From Rhodococcus sp. KBS0724 (lineage in GTDB: Bacteria; Actinomycetota; Actinomycetes; Mycobacteriales; Mycobacteriaceae), in NCBI RefSeq assembly GCF_005938745.2, contig NZ_VCBX02000001.1:3444001-3508000 (forward strand): a stretch of DNA of 64,000 nt, written 5' to 3'. This document shows positions 27,120 to 35,543 of this stretch, piece by piece. The position numbers and the translations under genes are program-made. Position 1 is the first letter of the stretch; the number at the start of each line of letters is the position of its first letter. The notes under the pieces were generated by a model. It had not been told where the DNA came from, made no database searches, and saw nothing but the letters and a program-made list of their open reading frames with translations.

Positions 27120-27150
27120 TTCTGGCACTCGGACTTGCCGAGTGCCAGAA
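27120..27150. promoter_or_regulatory. CIRCE-like operator (HrcA site) upstream of hsp20
   Basis: Perfect 13-bp inverted repeat with 5-nt centre. Its core reads TGGCACTC-N9-GAGTGCCA, matching the CIRCE pattern GCACTC-N9-GAGTGC bound by the HrcA repressor. It lies 91 bp before the hsp20 start. Confidence 0.75.
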
Positions 27151-27240
27151 TCTCTGTTTAACATGTTCTCGCACAGTAAGTTCGGTCGCCCGCCGCGGTG
27201 GCGGGGACCTTTCAATTTTCGACATGGGAGGTGCGTTGCT

Positions 27241-27702
27241 GTGCTCCGTTTCGATCCTTTCACCGACATCGACTCGATCACCAAATCTCTGCTCGCCGCA
27301 GGTTCCGGCAGTAGCCGCAGTCCACGATTCATGCCGATGGACCTCTACAAAGTCGACGACCACTACGTCCTGCACGCCGATCTTCCCGGCGTTGATCCCG
27401 GTTCGGTCGACGTGCATCTCGACGGCTCCACCTTGACGTTGACCGCGCACCGCAGCGCCCCCTCCGAGGACGGGGTGAGCTGGCTGGCCGGTGAACGATT
27501 CGCCGGCACCTACCGACGCCAACTCTCCATCAGCGACGACATCGACAGCGAACGCATCACCGCCTCCTACGACAACGGAGTGCTGACAGTGAGCCTGCCG
27601 ATCGCCGAAAAAGCGAAACCACGACGCATCGACATCTCCTCCGGGCCACCCTCACACGCCGGAACCGATCAGACGGCGCAGCCGGTACCGATCGAAGCCT
27701 GA
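27241..27702 (+). CDS. Hsp20/alpha-crystallin small heat-shock protein
   Basis: 153 residues from GTG 27241, with GGGAGGTG 9 nt upstream; the frame is open further up but that part overlaps the CIRCE region. The N-terminal arm is MLRFDPFTDIDSITKSLL. The alpha-crystallin domain runs from about residue 35 to 130 (PMDLYKVDDHYVLHADLPGV, VDVHLDGSTLTLTAHRS, GTYRRQLSISDDIDSERITA, NGVLTVSLPIAEKAKPRRI with the A-x-x-x-G-V-L-T-V signature). ATP-independent holdase that keeps unfolding proteins soluble for the DnaK/ClpB machinery encoded 11 kb away. Likely repressed through the CIRCE element. Confidence 0.95.
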   Translation: MLRFDPFTDIDSITKSLLAAGSGSSRSPRFMPMDLYKVDDHYVLHADLPGVDPGSVDVHLDGSTLTLTAHRSAPSEDGVSWLAGERFAGTYRRQLSISDDIDSERITASYDNGVLTVSLPIAEKAKPRRIDISSGPPSHAGTDQTAQPVPIEA

Positions 27703-27725
27703 CAAACCCCTGCTCGTACACATCA

Positions 27726-27769
27726 CGGTGATACCCGAGAACCCTTCGCCCGGTCCTCGGGTATCACCG
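27726..27769. terminator. Stem-loop after hsp20
   Basis: 14-bp perfect arms CGGTGATACCCGAG / CTCGGGTATCACCG with a 16-nt loop, 24 bp after the stop codon of hsp20. There is no T-tract, but the stem is strong. Confidence 0.65.
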
Positions 27770-27820
27770 CATCTCCCGTCGACCCTTGATCGCCAGAGGT
27801 AGTTACCATCAAGGCGCACA

Positions 27821-27850
27821 ACAGATATCGCGAGAGTTCGCGATATCTGT
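27821..27850. promoter_or_regulatory. 13-bp perfect palindrome with 4-nt centre
   Basis: ACAGATATCGCGA-GAGT-TCGCGATATCTGT. It stands 50 bp after the hsp20 terminator in sequence with no adjacent confident gene. It could be an operator or a second terminator. Confidence 0.5.
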
Positions 27851-28410
27851 AGCGATACACGGACCGTACCGGCGGATCTCGAGGACTAAAGTCTTCTCCA
27901 ACCTCATGGAACTCTTCGGTGCCGCCCAGAATTCCTATCCGAAAAACCGACAATCAATCGTCGAAAACGTCGCGGCGGCCCAGCCCTTCGACATAGATTC
28001 TCGTCACGAGTTCTCGACACTTCGACCTCGGAACGACCTGGCGATATGCGTCGTCCGTCCGGCGTCCGAAAACCGATCTAATTTCGACGCTGCGAGGGCA
28101 CCGGTCGTGGTCATCGTTAGCCTCGGAGACCGTCGACTCCGCCTTCCGTTCGCCACCTCCCCCGGATGTGACAGGCCAACGGGAGCATCCGAACACTGTC
28201 GTACGGATCGATGCCAGGACATGAATCGAAACGAAATCCAACCCGCGCAACACAGGGTCAGCAGCGACACGCTTGACCTGGGTGCCACCACCGACTGCCG
28301 GGTTGCGCTTAGCTACCGACCGGAATAAACTGTGCAGTAACTGCTTCTTGTGAGCGGTCGAGTCGGCCACCGAGCAGTTTCACGTTGATCTGCACATCGG
28401 AGGCCGCGCT
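27851..28410. other. Stretch without a recognised gene, 560 bp
   Basis: Both strands have open frames (plus to 28328, minus 27954-28370) but neither looks like a known protein. The minus frame starts MADSTAHKKQLLHSLFRSVA and is slightly the better candidate. Confidence 0.3.
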
Positions 28411-28614
28411 ATGAAGCCGGTGACTATCATGCCAAACGACGAGTTGGCTGACTTGTACTGCTCGTTTCGTTCCGAAATTGTTAATCAGAAGTTGCTGGTC
28501 CCGTTCCCGGACCCGAAATACTTTGCAGACCTGGACGACGACGCACACAAGATTTACTCAGAGATGGCCAAACGGGGTATGCTGGTCTCCGAAACGGACC
28601 CCCTGGCAAAGTAA
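28411..28614 (+). CDS. Small hypothetical protein
   Basis: 67 residues from ATG 28411 with GGAGG 7 nt upstream. An acidic, ordered-looking sequence: MPNDELADLYCSFRSEIVNQ, LLVPFPDPKYFADLDDDAHK, IYSEMAKRGMLVSETDPLAK. No family recognised. Confidence 0.5.
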   Translation: MKPVTIMPNDELADLYCSFRSEIVNQKLLVPFPDPKYFADLDDDAHKIYSEMAKRGMLVSETDPLAK

Positions 28615-29080
28615 GCATTGGAAGGGGAGGCGGTCACCTTCCTGACGATCACTCCAACGGCAATCGAGCGGGGTTCGCGGAATGAGGCATCCACTGTCGT
28701 CTTGTTCGACGCACATCACGGAACTGTCAACGTCTACCAAACGTAGAATTGCATTGTTCCCCCGCTGACTTGCAACAAGTCCAATTTCCAGGATAGGCGT
28801 GAGGTCGAATAACAATGCTGCGTCTAACAATGCTGCGTCGCTGCGGTAGTCATCGTTATCCCTTTAGCCGTCATCGAGGTGTGAGCAGGTCGTCCCTGTA
28901 GGAAGTGCATTCGAACCCACCTCTAGGACAGCTCAGGAGATACCGGACTGGCACCGCTGCTGGGGTGGATCGCAATGCTTCCACCTCTGGCGGATGCGAC
29001 GGCAGAGGTGATGCAGTTCCAGAACACCGGTATGGACGTAGTGGAGCCTGTTGCTGCCGGAACTGGAAGCAAGCCTCTGA
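28615..29080. other. Non-coding stretch before the IS3 element
   Basis: It contains a 15-bp tandem direct repeat, TAACAATGCTGCGTC, near 28813-28840. No gene recognised. Confidence 0.35.
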
Positions 29081-29116
29081 TGTTCCCCGAGTTTCGTGGA
29101 GACGTCATATTTGATT

Positions 29117-29320
29117 TCAGGCTACGGGTTGGCGTGTGAAGTGTACGTTCTCGAACTCGATCGGGGTCAGGATTCCGAGGGCACTGTGCCGGCGTCGGCG
29201 ATTGTGGAAGATCTCGAGGTACTCGAACATGGCGTTGGCCAATTCGATCCTCGTTTTCCATCGTTTCCGGTTCAAGAGTTCGGTTTGCATTCTGCCCCAG
29301 AAAGATTCGATCACGGCGTT
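29117..29320 (-). pseudogene. IS3 transposase orfB, C-terminal block
   Basis: End of the rve integrase core and tail: AVIESFWGRMQTELLNRKRW (third catalytic Glu of the DDE triad), RIELANAMFEYLEIFHNRRR, RHSALGILTPIEFE. It is cut at 29320 by the IS110 insertion; the block continues at 30684. Confidence 0.85.
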
Positions 29321-29336
29321 GATGCTCCTATAGTTG

Positions 29337-30413
29337 TCAAATCGCGTTGGCACTGGTCACGGGATTGTTGACGAGGTGATAGACCTCGCGGATGACGTAG
29401 CGTTTCAGGCAGCGAATGATGTCTCTTTTGGCCTTTCCTTCGGCGGTGCGGCGTGCGACGTAAATTTTGGTGGGCTCGTGAAACCGCATGCGTACGATGA
29501 CTGTTCGATAGATGGCGGCATTGAGCTGCCGATGACCGCCGTGGTTGATCCGGTATTTCCCGGTCGTCGTCCCTGAGGACGCAGGGATCGGACTGATCCC
29601 GGCAAGCTTGGCCAATGCAGCTTCGGACTTGATTCGCTCCGGGTTGTCACCGAACACGATCAAAATCTCCGCTGCCGTGTCAGTTCCGATTCCATATGAT
29701 TGAACGAGTTGTGGTGCAGTAGTTTTCACTAATCGTTCGATATGTTCGTTCAACTCAGCTGCTTCATGATCGAGCATGAGCCACCGGTGGGCGAGGGTTG
29801 CCAGCGTGATCTGCATCGAGTCGTCAGGACTGTCCAGATGCTCGACGGTCAACGCTGCGCAGTGACGAGCCAAGGTGATTTGTGTTTTCCCAGCCATTTC
29901 GGCGCGTAATACTTCCGGTGCATGCACCAGCATCGCTTTCAGCGTCACCATTGTCGTGGCACGCGCCTTGACGGCAGTGTCATGTGCGACTTTGAGTTGG
30001 CGAATCATCTCGACCGTTCCGTCGGCGGTTTTCGGTTCGGCGGTAGCGAACCCGGCCATCACTGCTTTCGCCGCATTCTGGGCGTCGATCGTGTCCGATT
30101 TTCCGACCAGTCGGCGTATCCGTCGATCCGGTCGGGCAACTTCGATGACGCGGTAGCCGCGACGTCGGATGAACGAGGTCAATGCACCACCGTAGGAGCC
30201 GGTCCCTTCGATTCCGAAGGCTATCGGCTGTCCGAATGACTCGGCCCACGAGAGTAACTGGATAAATCCGTGCGAGTCGGCGGGAACGCTGATGGTCGAG
30301 AGCAAACCGGCGGTGGTGTCGAATACCGCACCGACATGCACGTATTTGTGGGTGTCGATCCCGACAACAACATCGCCTGATTTCGTAGTATCTACAGCTG
30401 TGGTGGTGGCCAT
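29337..30413 (-). CDS. IS110-family transposase (DEDD recombinase)
   Basis: 358 residues, intact. The RuvC-like domain has Asp20 (VVGIDTHK), Glu69 (FGIEGTGSYG), and Asp107/Asp110 (KSDTIDAQNAA). The C-terminal Transposase_20 domain has GIGTDTAAEILIVFGDNPER, LAKLAGISPIPASSGTTTGK (contains the catalytic serine region) and YRINHGGHRQLNAAIYRTVI. IS110 recombinases insert their element at sites specified by an element-encoded bridge RNA. The gene is full length with no frameshift, so this copy may be active. It is the youngest or one of the two youngest insertions here. Confidence 0.93.
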   Translation of the reverse strand: MATTTAVDTTKSGDVVVGIDTHKYVHVGAVFDTTAGLLSTISVPADSHGFIQLLSWAESFGQPIAFGIEGTGSYGGALTSFIRRRGYRVIEVARPDRRIRRLVGKSDTIDAQNAAKAVMAGFATAEPKTADGTVEMIRQLKVAHDTAVKARATTMVTLKAMLVHAPEVLRAEMAGKTQITLARHCAALTVEHLDSPDDSMQITLATLAHRWLMLDHEAAELNEHIERLVKTTAPQLVQSYGIGTDTAAEILIVFGDNPERIKSEAALAKLAGISPIPASSGTTTGKYRINHGGHRQLNAAIYRTVIVRMRFHEPTKIYVARRTAEGKAKRDIIRCLKRYVIREVYHLVNNPVTSANAI

Positions 30414-30683
30414 GACGGTTCCTCCGGAACGTCGATCCGATCTACCATGGGTTGCACACTGGCATCAGGCCTGATCGACAGGACTGTCACGGGGACGCTC
30501 GCAAACCGACCTCCAGGCTCCTTATCAAGTCAGATCGGGCGTGATGCCAGTGCCGTGCGCCCAATTAGAGGGCTGACAGATCAACGCAAAGACACTGAAA
30601 GGGTCACTCGTAACAAGAGTCAAGCCGCTCTAACTGGGACTTTGCCGAATCTACGCGCATAGACCGGCAGGAACAGACTGACA
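30414..30683 (-). ncRNA. Predicted bridge-RNA region of the IS110 element
   Basis: The 270-bp non-coding part upstream of the transposase is where IS110-group elements encode their bridge RNA. The location is by analogy with the family; I did not fold the RNA or identify the guide loops. Confidence 0.35.
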
Positions 30684-30937
30684 GTCATAGCAATCGCCGA
30701 TCGATCCCGTCGACGGGACCAGTCCTGAGTCGTGTGCCCGGCGGGTGAATGCCCAGGACGTAAATTGCACTCCGCGGTCCGAGTGAATGAGTGTGCCGGG
30801 TGTGGGGCCTCGATTCGAAATGGCCATTCCCAGAGCGTTTGTCACCAATGTCGCTGTCTGCGAGCTGTCGATCGACCAACCGACGACTCGCCTCGAAAAC
30901 GTATCCAGGACAACAGCGCAGTATATTTTGCCTTCAC
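30684..30937 (-). pseudogene. IS3 transposase orfB, middle block
   Basis: Encodes REGKIYCAVVLDTFSRRVVG, WSIDSSQTATLVTNALGMAI, GTLIHSDRGVQFTSWAFTRR (second DDE Asp in HSDRG) and ends at GSIGDCYD, where IS110 is inserted. The upstream neighbour block ends with ITEHPT at 32584. Confidence 0.85.
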
Positions 30938-30940
30938 GGG

Positions 30941-32580
30941 CTTGGATTCCAGCAATCGTCGCAACACTCGTGATTACGAGACTTCCAGTAAAGCACTCAG
31001 GCGCTCGGCAGGGGTGTCCCAGTCGAGCGATTTCCGGGGTCGGTCGTTAAGCTCCTCCGCGACGGCCAAGAGTTTGTCGACGCTATGCGCTGCCAGGTCG
31101 GTACCGCGCGGGAAATATTGGCGGAGAAGCCCGTTGGTGTTCTCGTTGCTGCCGCGCTGCCAGGGAGCGCCCGCGTCTGCGAAATAGACATCGAAGTTGG
31201 TCGCGGCGGCGAATGCCCGGTGCTCGGCCATCTCGGCGCCTTGGTCCCAGGTCAGAGTTCCTCGCAACGATACGGGCAGATGACGGACGGTGGTAATGAG
31301 AGAGTCGCGGACGGCTTCGGCAGTCCGTTCACATCCGAGGTGCCCGAGCATCACGAAGCGGGAGGAGCGTTCGACTAGTGTCGCGATCGCCGATCCACCC
31401 AGCGCACCGATGATGAGATCGCCTTCCCAATGTCCTGGAACTTTTCGCGATTCAACCTCCGCCGGCCGATTGCTGATGGAGTTCATCGGGTCGACGAACC
31501 GCGGCCGGCGGGCATCGGGCTGCTTGTGTGGTTTGCGCGCAATTCGACCGCGGCGCAGTTGCTTTCCGAGTTCCCGTGTGAGTTCGCCTCGGGCGTGGAC
31601 GTAGATTTCCTTGATAAATCGTCTCGGTGCTCGCACGCATCTGCGGAGTGGTCGGAAAGTCCTTGATCAGTCGGTGACTGATCTGTTGCGGCGACCACCT
31701 TTTCGCCAGTTTCCCCTGGACGTAGGAACGAAGCTCGGCATTGGCAACCAGCTTCGCCTGCCGCGGCCTGGCCCGATGCTTCACCGACAGCCGATGCGCC
31801 GTATGAGGCATATATCCCCTCACCGAGACGGTGTTGCGCTTGAGTTCTCGGCTGATCGTCGACGGTGCGCGTCCCATCTCCGACGCGATCGCCCGGATCG
31901 ACAACCCCGCACGCCGTAGATCCTGCAACTGCTCACGTTCGAGCAGGCTGAGGTAACGGGGATGGATGATCTTCTCGACCACATTGAGGAAAGACACTTC
32001 CGCCGATCGCGCGAGTTCTTCGTTCTGGCACAACATCATTGTTCTTGACGGGGTACCGCACCACCCGGCCGTCGGGATAGACCCGACCCCGGTTGATGAT
32101 CGTGATGCCTTTGTCCCAGTCGGTCGCCGATCGGGCATCGGCCCCGACGCGAGCCCTCGCCTCTACGCGCGTGAGTCCAGCAGCTCGCAGACGTAGGAAC
32201 TCTTCACGCCGCGGGTTTACCTTGCGCGCCTCGCTGGTCGATATCCCAGCTTTCCGCGCCCACGCATAGGCTGTTGGCCGATGAATCCCCAGCTCATGAG
32301 CAACAGTCGAGATGATTTCCCGCTCGCGAACGAGCCGCAAGAACTCAGCTTTCAGTTCTGCGGGGTAAGTGCGCGGCGCGGCCCGCGCCATGGTCAGCCC
32401 TGTCTTCCGCAACCAGTTGTAGCCTGCGTCTTCATGAACGCCGACTGCACGCGCTGCGGCGCGGACCGTGCCACCTCTGTCGAGTAATCGGAAGAATTCT
32501 TCCTTCTGCTGATCCGTGTACTTTTTGCCAGCCATTGCAACACCTTTCAGTAGGTGTTGCGACGATTGCTGGAATCCAAG
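30941..32580 (-). mobile_element. IS30-family element with 27-bp inverted repeats
   Basis: Perfect 27-bp terminal inverted repeats at 30941-30967 and 32554-32580, each starting CTTGGATTCCAGCAATCG. They are flanked by a 3-bp target duplication, GGG, at 30938-30940 and 32581-32583. The host gene (IS3 orfB) reads correctly when the element and one GGG are removed. Confidence 0.95.
30974..32535 (-). pseudogene. IS30-family transposase, two frameshifts
   Basis: Start ATG 32535 (MAGKKYTDQQKEEFFRLLDR). Domains in order: N-terminal HTH repeats to about residue 160, HTH_38 region (YLSLLEREQLQDLRRAGLSI, RAIASEMGRAPSTISRELKR), then the rve core (VPGHWEGDLIIGALGGSAIA with the first Asp, LRGTLTWDQGAEMAEHRAFA with the second, NENTNGLLRQYFPRGTDLAA with the Glu). 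The frame changes near 32040 and again near 31620 (ETIYQ to KEIYVHARG). So this copy is inactive as read, although its ends are perfect. Both shifts could be sequence errors. Confidence 0.88.
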
Positions 32581-32583
32581 GGG

Positions 32584-33215
32584 TGGGATGTTCGGTGATG
32601 TCCGTGACCCACAGCTTGTTCGGCTCGTCGCGAGTGAACGTGCGGTCCACGAGATCGCTTGCGGTTGGAGTCTGATGCTTGGAACGCGCACGTTTGTTTC
32701 CCGGAAGTCCTTTCACACCAGCTGTTCTCATCAACATTTCGATGCAGCCGTGTCCAACGGCAATACCGTGGCCAAGGGTGAGTTCTTCCGTGAACTCGGC
32801 GGGCACCGTAGGTGCCATGCGAGGCGGTGTGAACCTCGGTGATCAGCTGCGTCAACCAGGCATGTCGCAGTGCGCGTTCTGAGGGTGGCCGGTTTCGCCA
32901 CTCGTAGAAGCCGGACTCCGACACCTCCAAAACGCGACATGCCGTCTGGACGGGTAGTCCTTCCTTGGCCATCACCTCGATCGCTTCGAACCGCCTTTTG
33001 CGGCCGCCACCGACTTCAGCAATTCCGTGGAGCGTGTGGCGATGGCAAGCTCGGTCTCCAACTCGGCGATACGACGACGAGCAGCGGCGAGTTCGGCGCT
33101 CTCGATCGAGCTCAGCCCCGGCCTCTGACCGGTATCGATGAGCTCCTGGTTTCGCCAGTTGTAGATGGTCTGTGCGGTGACACCAAGACCTGCGGCGACC
33201 TCGGCGACCGTGCAT
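32584..33215 (-). pseudogene. IS3 transposase orfB, N-terminal block
   Basis: Contains EAIEVMAKEGLPVQTACRVL, EVSESGFYEWRNRPPSERAL and TEVHTASHGTYGARRV (HTH_21). The frame then changes near 32790 to LGHGIAVGHGCIEMLMRTAG, ...NKLWVTDITEHPT (first DDE Asp), stopping at the IS30 insertion. orfB is entered from orfA by a -1 shift at the AAAAGG in GCAAAAGG near 33000. Confidence 0.8.
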
Positions 33216-33274
33216 CCTGACTTCAACAGATCAAGGACTTTCCGGCGGAACTCGGGCGGATAGCGTCGGGGCAT
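32972..33274 (-). CDS. IS3-family transposase orfA
   Basis: 100 residues: MPRRYPPEFRRKVLDLLKSG, CTVAEVAAGLGVTAQTIYNW (HTH_Tnp_1) and a leucine-zipper-like tail (AELAAARRRIAELETELAIA). The intact first ORF of the IS3 element; the downstream orfB is interrupted. Confidence 0.9.
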   Translation of the reverse strand: MPRRYPPEFRRKVLDLLKSGCTVAEVAAGLGVTAQTIYNWRNQELIDTGQRPGLSSIESAELAAARRRIAELETELAIATRSTELLKSVAAAKGGSKRSR

Positions 33275-33427
33275 CGTGAACCTCTCTCGGGTGCATCAAT
33301 GCCTGAAGTAAAACAAACGAACTCCGAAAAACTCGGGGTACATCAGCGTTGGGGCGCGCTATTGACGACGGTTCAAAATGGTTCTGGCAAGCAGTGACTC
33401 AGCGATCGAGCGGTTTCGTGCGAGTGG

Positions 33428-34153
33428 TCAGCGCGCTTCGAGGTAGGCGACGACAGCCAGTACCCGACGGTGGTTTTCACCGCTCTCGGCGAGGTCGAGT
33501 TTCGTGAGAATGCTGCGCACGTGTTTCTCGACCGTGCCCGCAGTGACACAGAGCCGGCGGCCGATCCCCATATTCGAGCGCCCCTGGGCCATCAATGCCA
33601 ACACTTCTCGTTCACGCGCGCTGAGAGCATCGAGTGGGTCGTTGCGTCGGCGAGCCGTAACCAACTCCCGAACCAAATCGGGGTCGATAACTGCTGCGCC
33701 CTTGGCAATTCGATGCAGGGTCTCGACAAAATCGTCGACGTCGGTGATGCGGCTCTTGAGCAGGTAGCCAATCCCCTGACCGCTTGCGAGCAACTCCATT
33801 GCCTGCTCGACGTCGGCGTGCGCCGAGAGGACCAAAACCCCGGTTTCCGGGAGTTCGTCGCGGATCACCTTCACCGCGTCGAGTCCTTCGGTCGTAGAGG
33901 TCGGCGGCATTCGAATGTCGACCACCACGAGATCCGGCGACGTTTCCCGGACCGAATCCAGCAATTGCTCCGCGTCGCCGGCCTGACCCACAACATCGAC
34001 GCCCGAGCGGGTGAGCAGGCTTGCGAGACCCTCGCGAAGGAGAACCTCGCCGTCGGCCAGCACCACCCGGACGGTACCGGTGCTTGTCTTGTTCATATCT
34101 CGAGGTGATGCAACGAAATTGAAATCTGTCATCGTCTGCTCCGAGACTCCCAC
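33428..34153 (-). CDS. NarL/FixJ-family response regulator
   Basis: Up to 241 residues; ATG 34096 (MNKTSTGTVRVVLADGE) or ATG 34132 may be the true start. Receiver domain: VVLADGEVLLREGLASLL (acidic D-G-E pocket), DLVVVDIRMPPT (phospho-acceptor Asp), VLVLSAHADVEQAMELLASG, YLLKSRITDVDDF (Lys). The C-terminal LuxR HTH is ALSAREREVLALMAQGRSNM / GIGRRLCVTAGTVEKHVRSI. No sensor kinase gene is nearby. The IS3 element ends 85 bp downstream of the gene, so a partner could have been lost or lies elsewhere. Confidence 0.92.
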   Translation of the reverse strand: MGVSEQTMTDFNFVASPRDMNKTSTGTVRVVLADGEVLLREGLASLLTRSGVDVVGQAGDAEQLLDSVRETSPDLVVVDIRMPPTSTTEGLDAVKVIRDELPETGVLVLSAHADVEQAMELLASGQGIGYLLKSRITDVDDFVETLHRIAKGAAVIDPDLVRELVTARRRNDPLDALSAREREVLALMAQGRSNMGIGRRLCVTAGTVEKHVRSILTKLDLAESGENHRRVLAVVAYLEAR

Positions 34154-34896
34154 GCACGACTCCGGCTTTCACCCCAACGTCGCAGCACCAATCACGTGCG
34201 GGTCTGCCGAGCTTCGTCGTACATGCAGGGCCGGTGACCTCAGCGGTGACGTCAGCGGTGACACTGTGGTAACCGGTACGACTAGGGTCGAAACCTACTT
34301 CTCGACCCTCGCCGCCTCGAGATTAAGGCATGCCGCCCGCGCGCGTGCAGAGCATCGCGATGATGACAACCGTTGTGCGCCTGTGTTAAAGGCTTTTTGG
34401 TCGGTTCAGCTGCAGAAGGCATCGGCGCGATGCTAGTGCGCAGTGATCGTGACCGCAATCCGTCGACCGCTAGTCCATCAGTTACAGAACCCGACACGAG
34501 CCGCGGCGGGGCTGAATAGACCGGTGGCGGTATTTCGGCGAGGGGAAGTACGGCAATGCTGTCTCATCAAAAGCTGATTCGTACTTCATGCGATGGGTCG
34601 CCCAACAGGTATGGGCACACTGGGCATCGAACGCCGCCCGCACTTCGATCCTCACCATGAGGATTGCACGAGCATGTCACACGGATATGACTGTGGGGCA
34701 ACTACATTCTACATTCCCACCCAGGGCGTCACGGTGATACCCGGGTGCGGAATTGAACTCGGGCGCTCCGGCCACCTTGGCCGTCCCGCCCCCTGCGCGG
34801 GGCAGGATGCGTCGGACTCGTGTGCCGAGGTTCGCCGCGACGACGAGGACGACGGCTCCGTCGCACTCGTCGACAGAGCCGTTTCCAGTCGGTGGT
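34154..34896. other. Intergenic stretch, 743 bp
   Basis: Promoter region of the response regulator at its left. No convincing gene. A short tandem direct repeat, TCAGCGGTGAC, occurs twice near 34238-34262. Confidence 0.35.
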
Positions 34897-35193
34897 TCAG
34901 GGCTTTTCAGCGAGAACGTCGAGGTGGCTGATTTCGGGCGGCTCAGCGAAGAGTTCGTCGGCGCGTTCGCCGAGGGCCTTGCCGACCGGACCATTGAGAT
35001 GTGTCTCGCGGGCAGCTTGGTCCGGGAATGCGTCGATGATGCCGAACGACGAGGGCCCGAACCGTACCGCAAACCAGGGTTTCGTGCCGGGCTCCTGCTC
35101 GACGAGCGGCAGTGCCGATCGGAGGAATTCCTCGACCGCTTTTTCCTTGCCGGGTTTGGCTTCAAGTCGGACCAGCAGCGCCTTGGTGGCCAT
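34897..35193 (-). CDS. ABM-family (quinol monooxygenase-like) protein
   Basis: 98 residues from ATG 35193, with GGAGGAG 7 nt upstream. A single antibiotic-biosynthesis-monooxygenase/YgiN-like ferredoxin-fold domain: KALLVRLEAKPGKEKAVEEF, LRSALPLVEQEPGTKPWFAV, FGPSSFGIIDAFPDQAARET, HLNGPVGKALGERADELFAE. Such dimeric small proteins oxidise quinols or related aromatics without cofactor, or serve as heme/flavin-binding partners. It is divergent from the formaldehyde dehydrogenase gene. Confidence 0.85.
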   Translation of the reverse strand: MATKALLVRLEAKPGKEKAVEEFLRSALPLVEQEPGTKPWFAVRFGPSSFGIIDAFPDQAARETHLNGPVGKALGERADELFAEPPEISHLDVLAEKP

Positions 35194-35543
35194 ATCGGGT
35201 CTCCTCCTCGAGGTGGTGGACACTGTCAAGCATCACACCATCCATCGGTTAAAGGAAGGAAGCCGAGCCCACCGATCGAGGAAACCGATCCCGCCCCCTA
35301 GCGATCATGGAGCCGAAAGAGGAGACTCCATGGTGAGGGAATGCGACACCTGGAACGCAGCCGCAGTTGCGGCGAGACAGGAAAAATGTTGGTGCGCCGA
35401 CATTTTGGCGCGGTCTTCACTTCCGCGCGCCGTGGACCTCCCCCGAACAGCACGATTCATTCGGTCGGTCGCTCACGCGTGGACACCTGCGGCCGGCGAG
35501 ATCAACCGGAAAAGCCGCAGATACCAGATAAGGGAGTGCCGCG
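35194..35543. other. Divergent intergenic region, 350 bp
   Basis: Shared upstream region of the ABM gene and the dehydrogenase. It should hold promoters for both. No repeat or gene recognised. Confidence 0.4.

Larger units (their letters stand above)
29321..30683 (-). mobile_element. Complete IS110-family element
   Basis: 1363 bp inserted between the codons for GDCYD and NAVIESFW of IS3 orfB. There are no obvious terminal inverted repeats, as usual for IS110. One intact transposase gene; 16 bp separate its stop from the 3' boundary, while about 270 bp of non-coding DNA precede its start. Confidence 0.82.
29081..33343 (-). mobile_element. IS3-family element interrupted by IS110 and IS30 insertions
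   Basis: Outer ends are related: TGTTCCCCGAG at 29081 and the complement of CTCGGGGTACA ending at 33343. Removing the two inserts leaves about 1.26 kb, a normal IS3 size. The orfA/orfB transposase is on the minus strand, and its orfB is split into three blocks by the inserts. No clear target duplication flanks the element, so one end may have been altered. Confidence 0.85.

Noticed and set aside
27142..27240. Longer N-terminus for hsp20
   Set aside because: The extension starts inside the CIRCE palindrome; GTG 27241 has a proper RBS and the family-typical N-terminus.
34690..34790. tRNA-like GTTCAATTCC sequence
   Set aside because: No matching acceptor stem or anticodon arm could be laid out on either strand.
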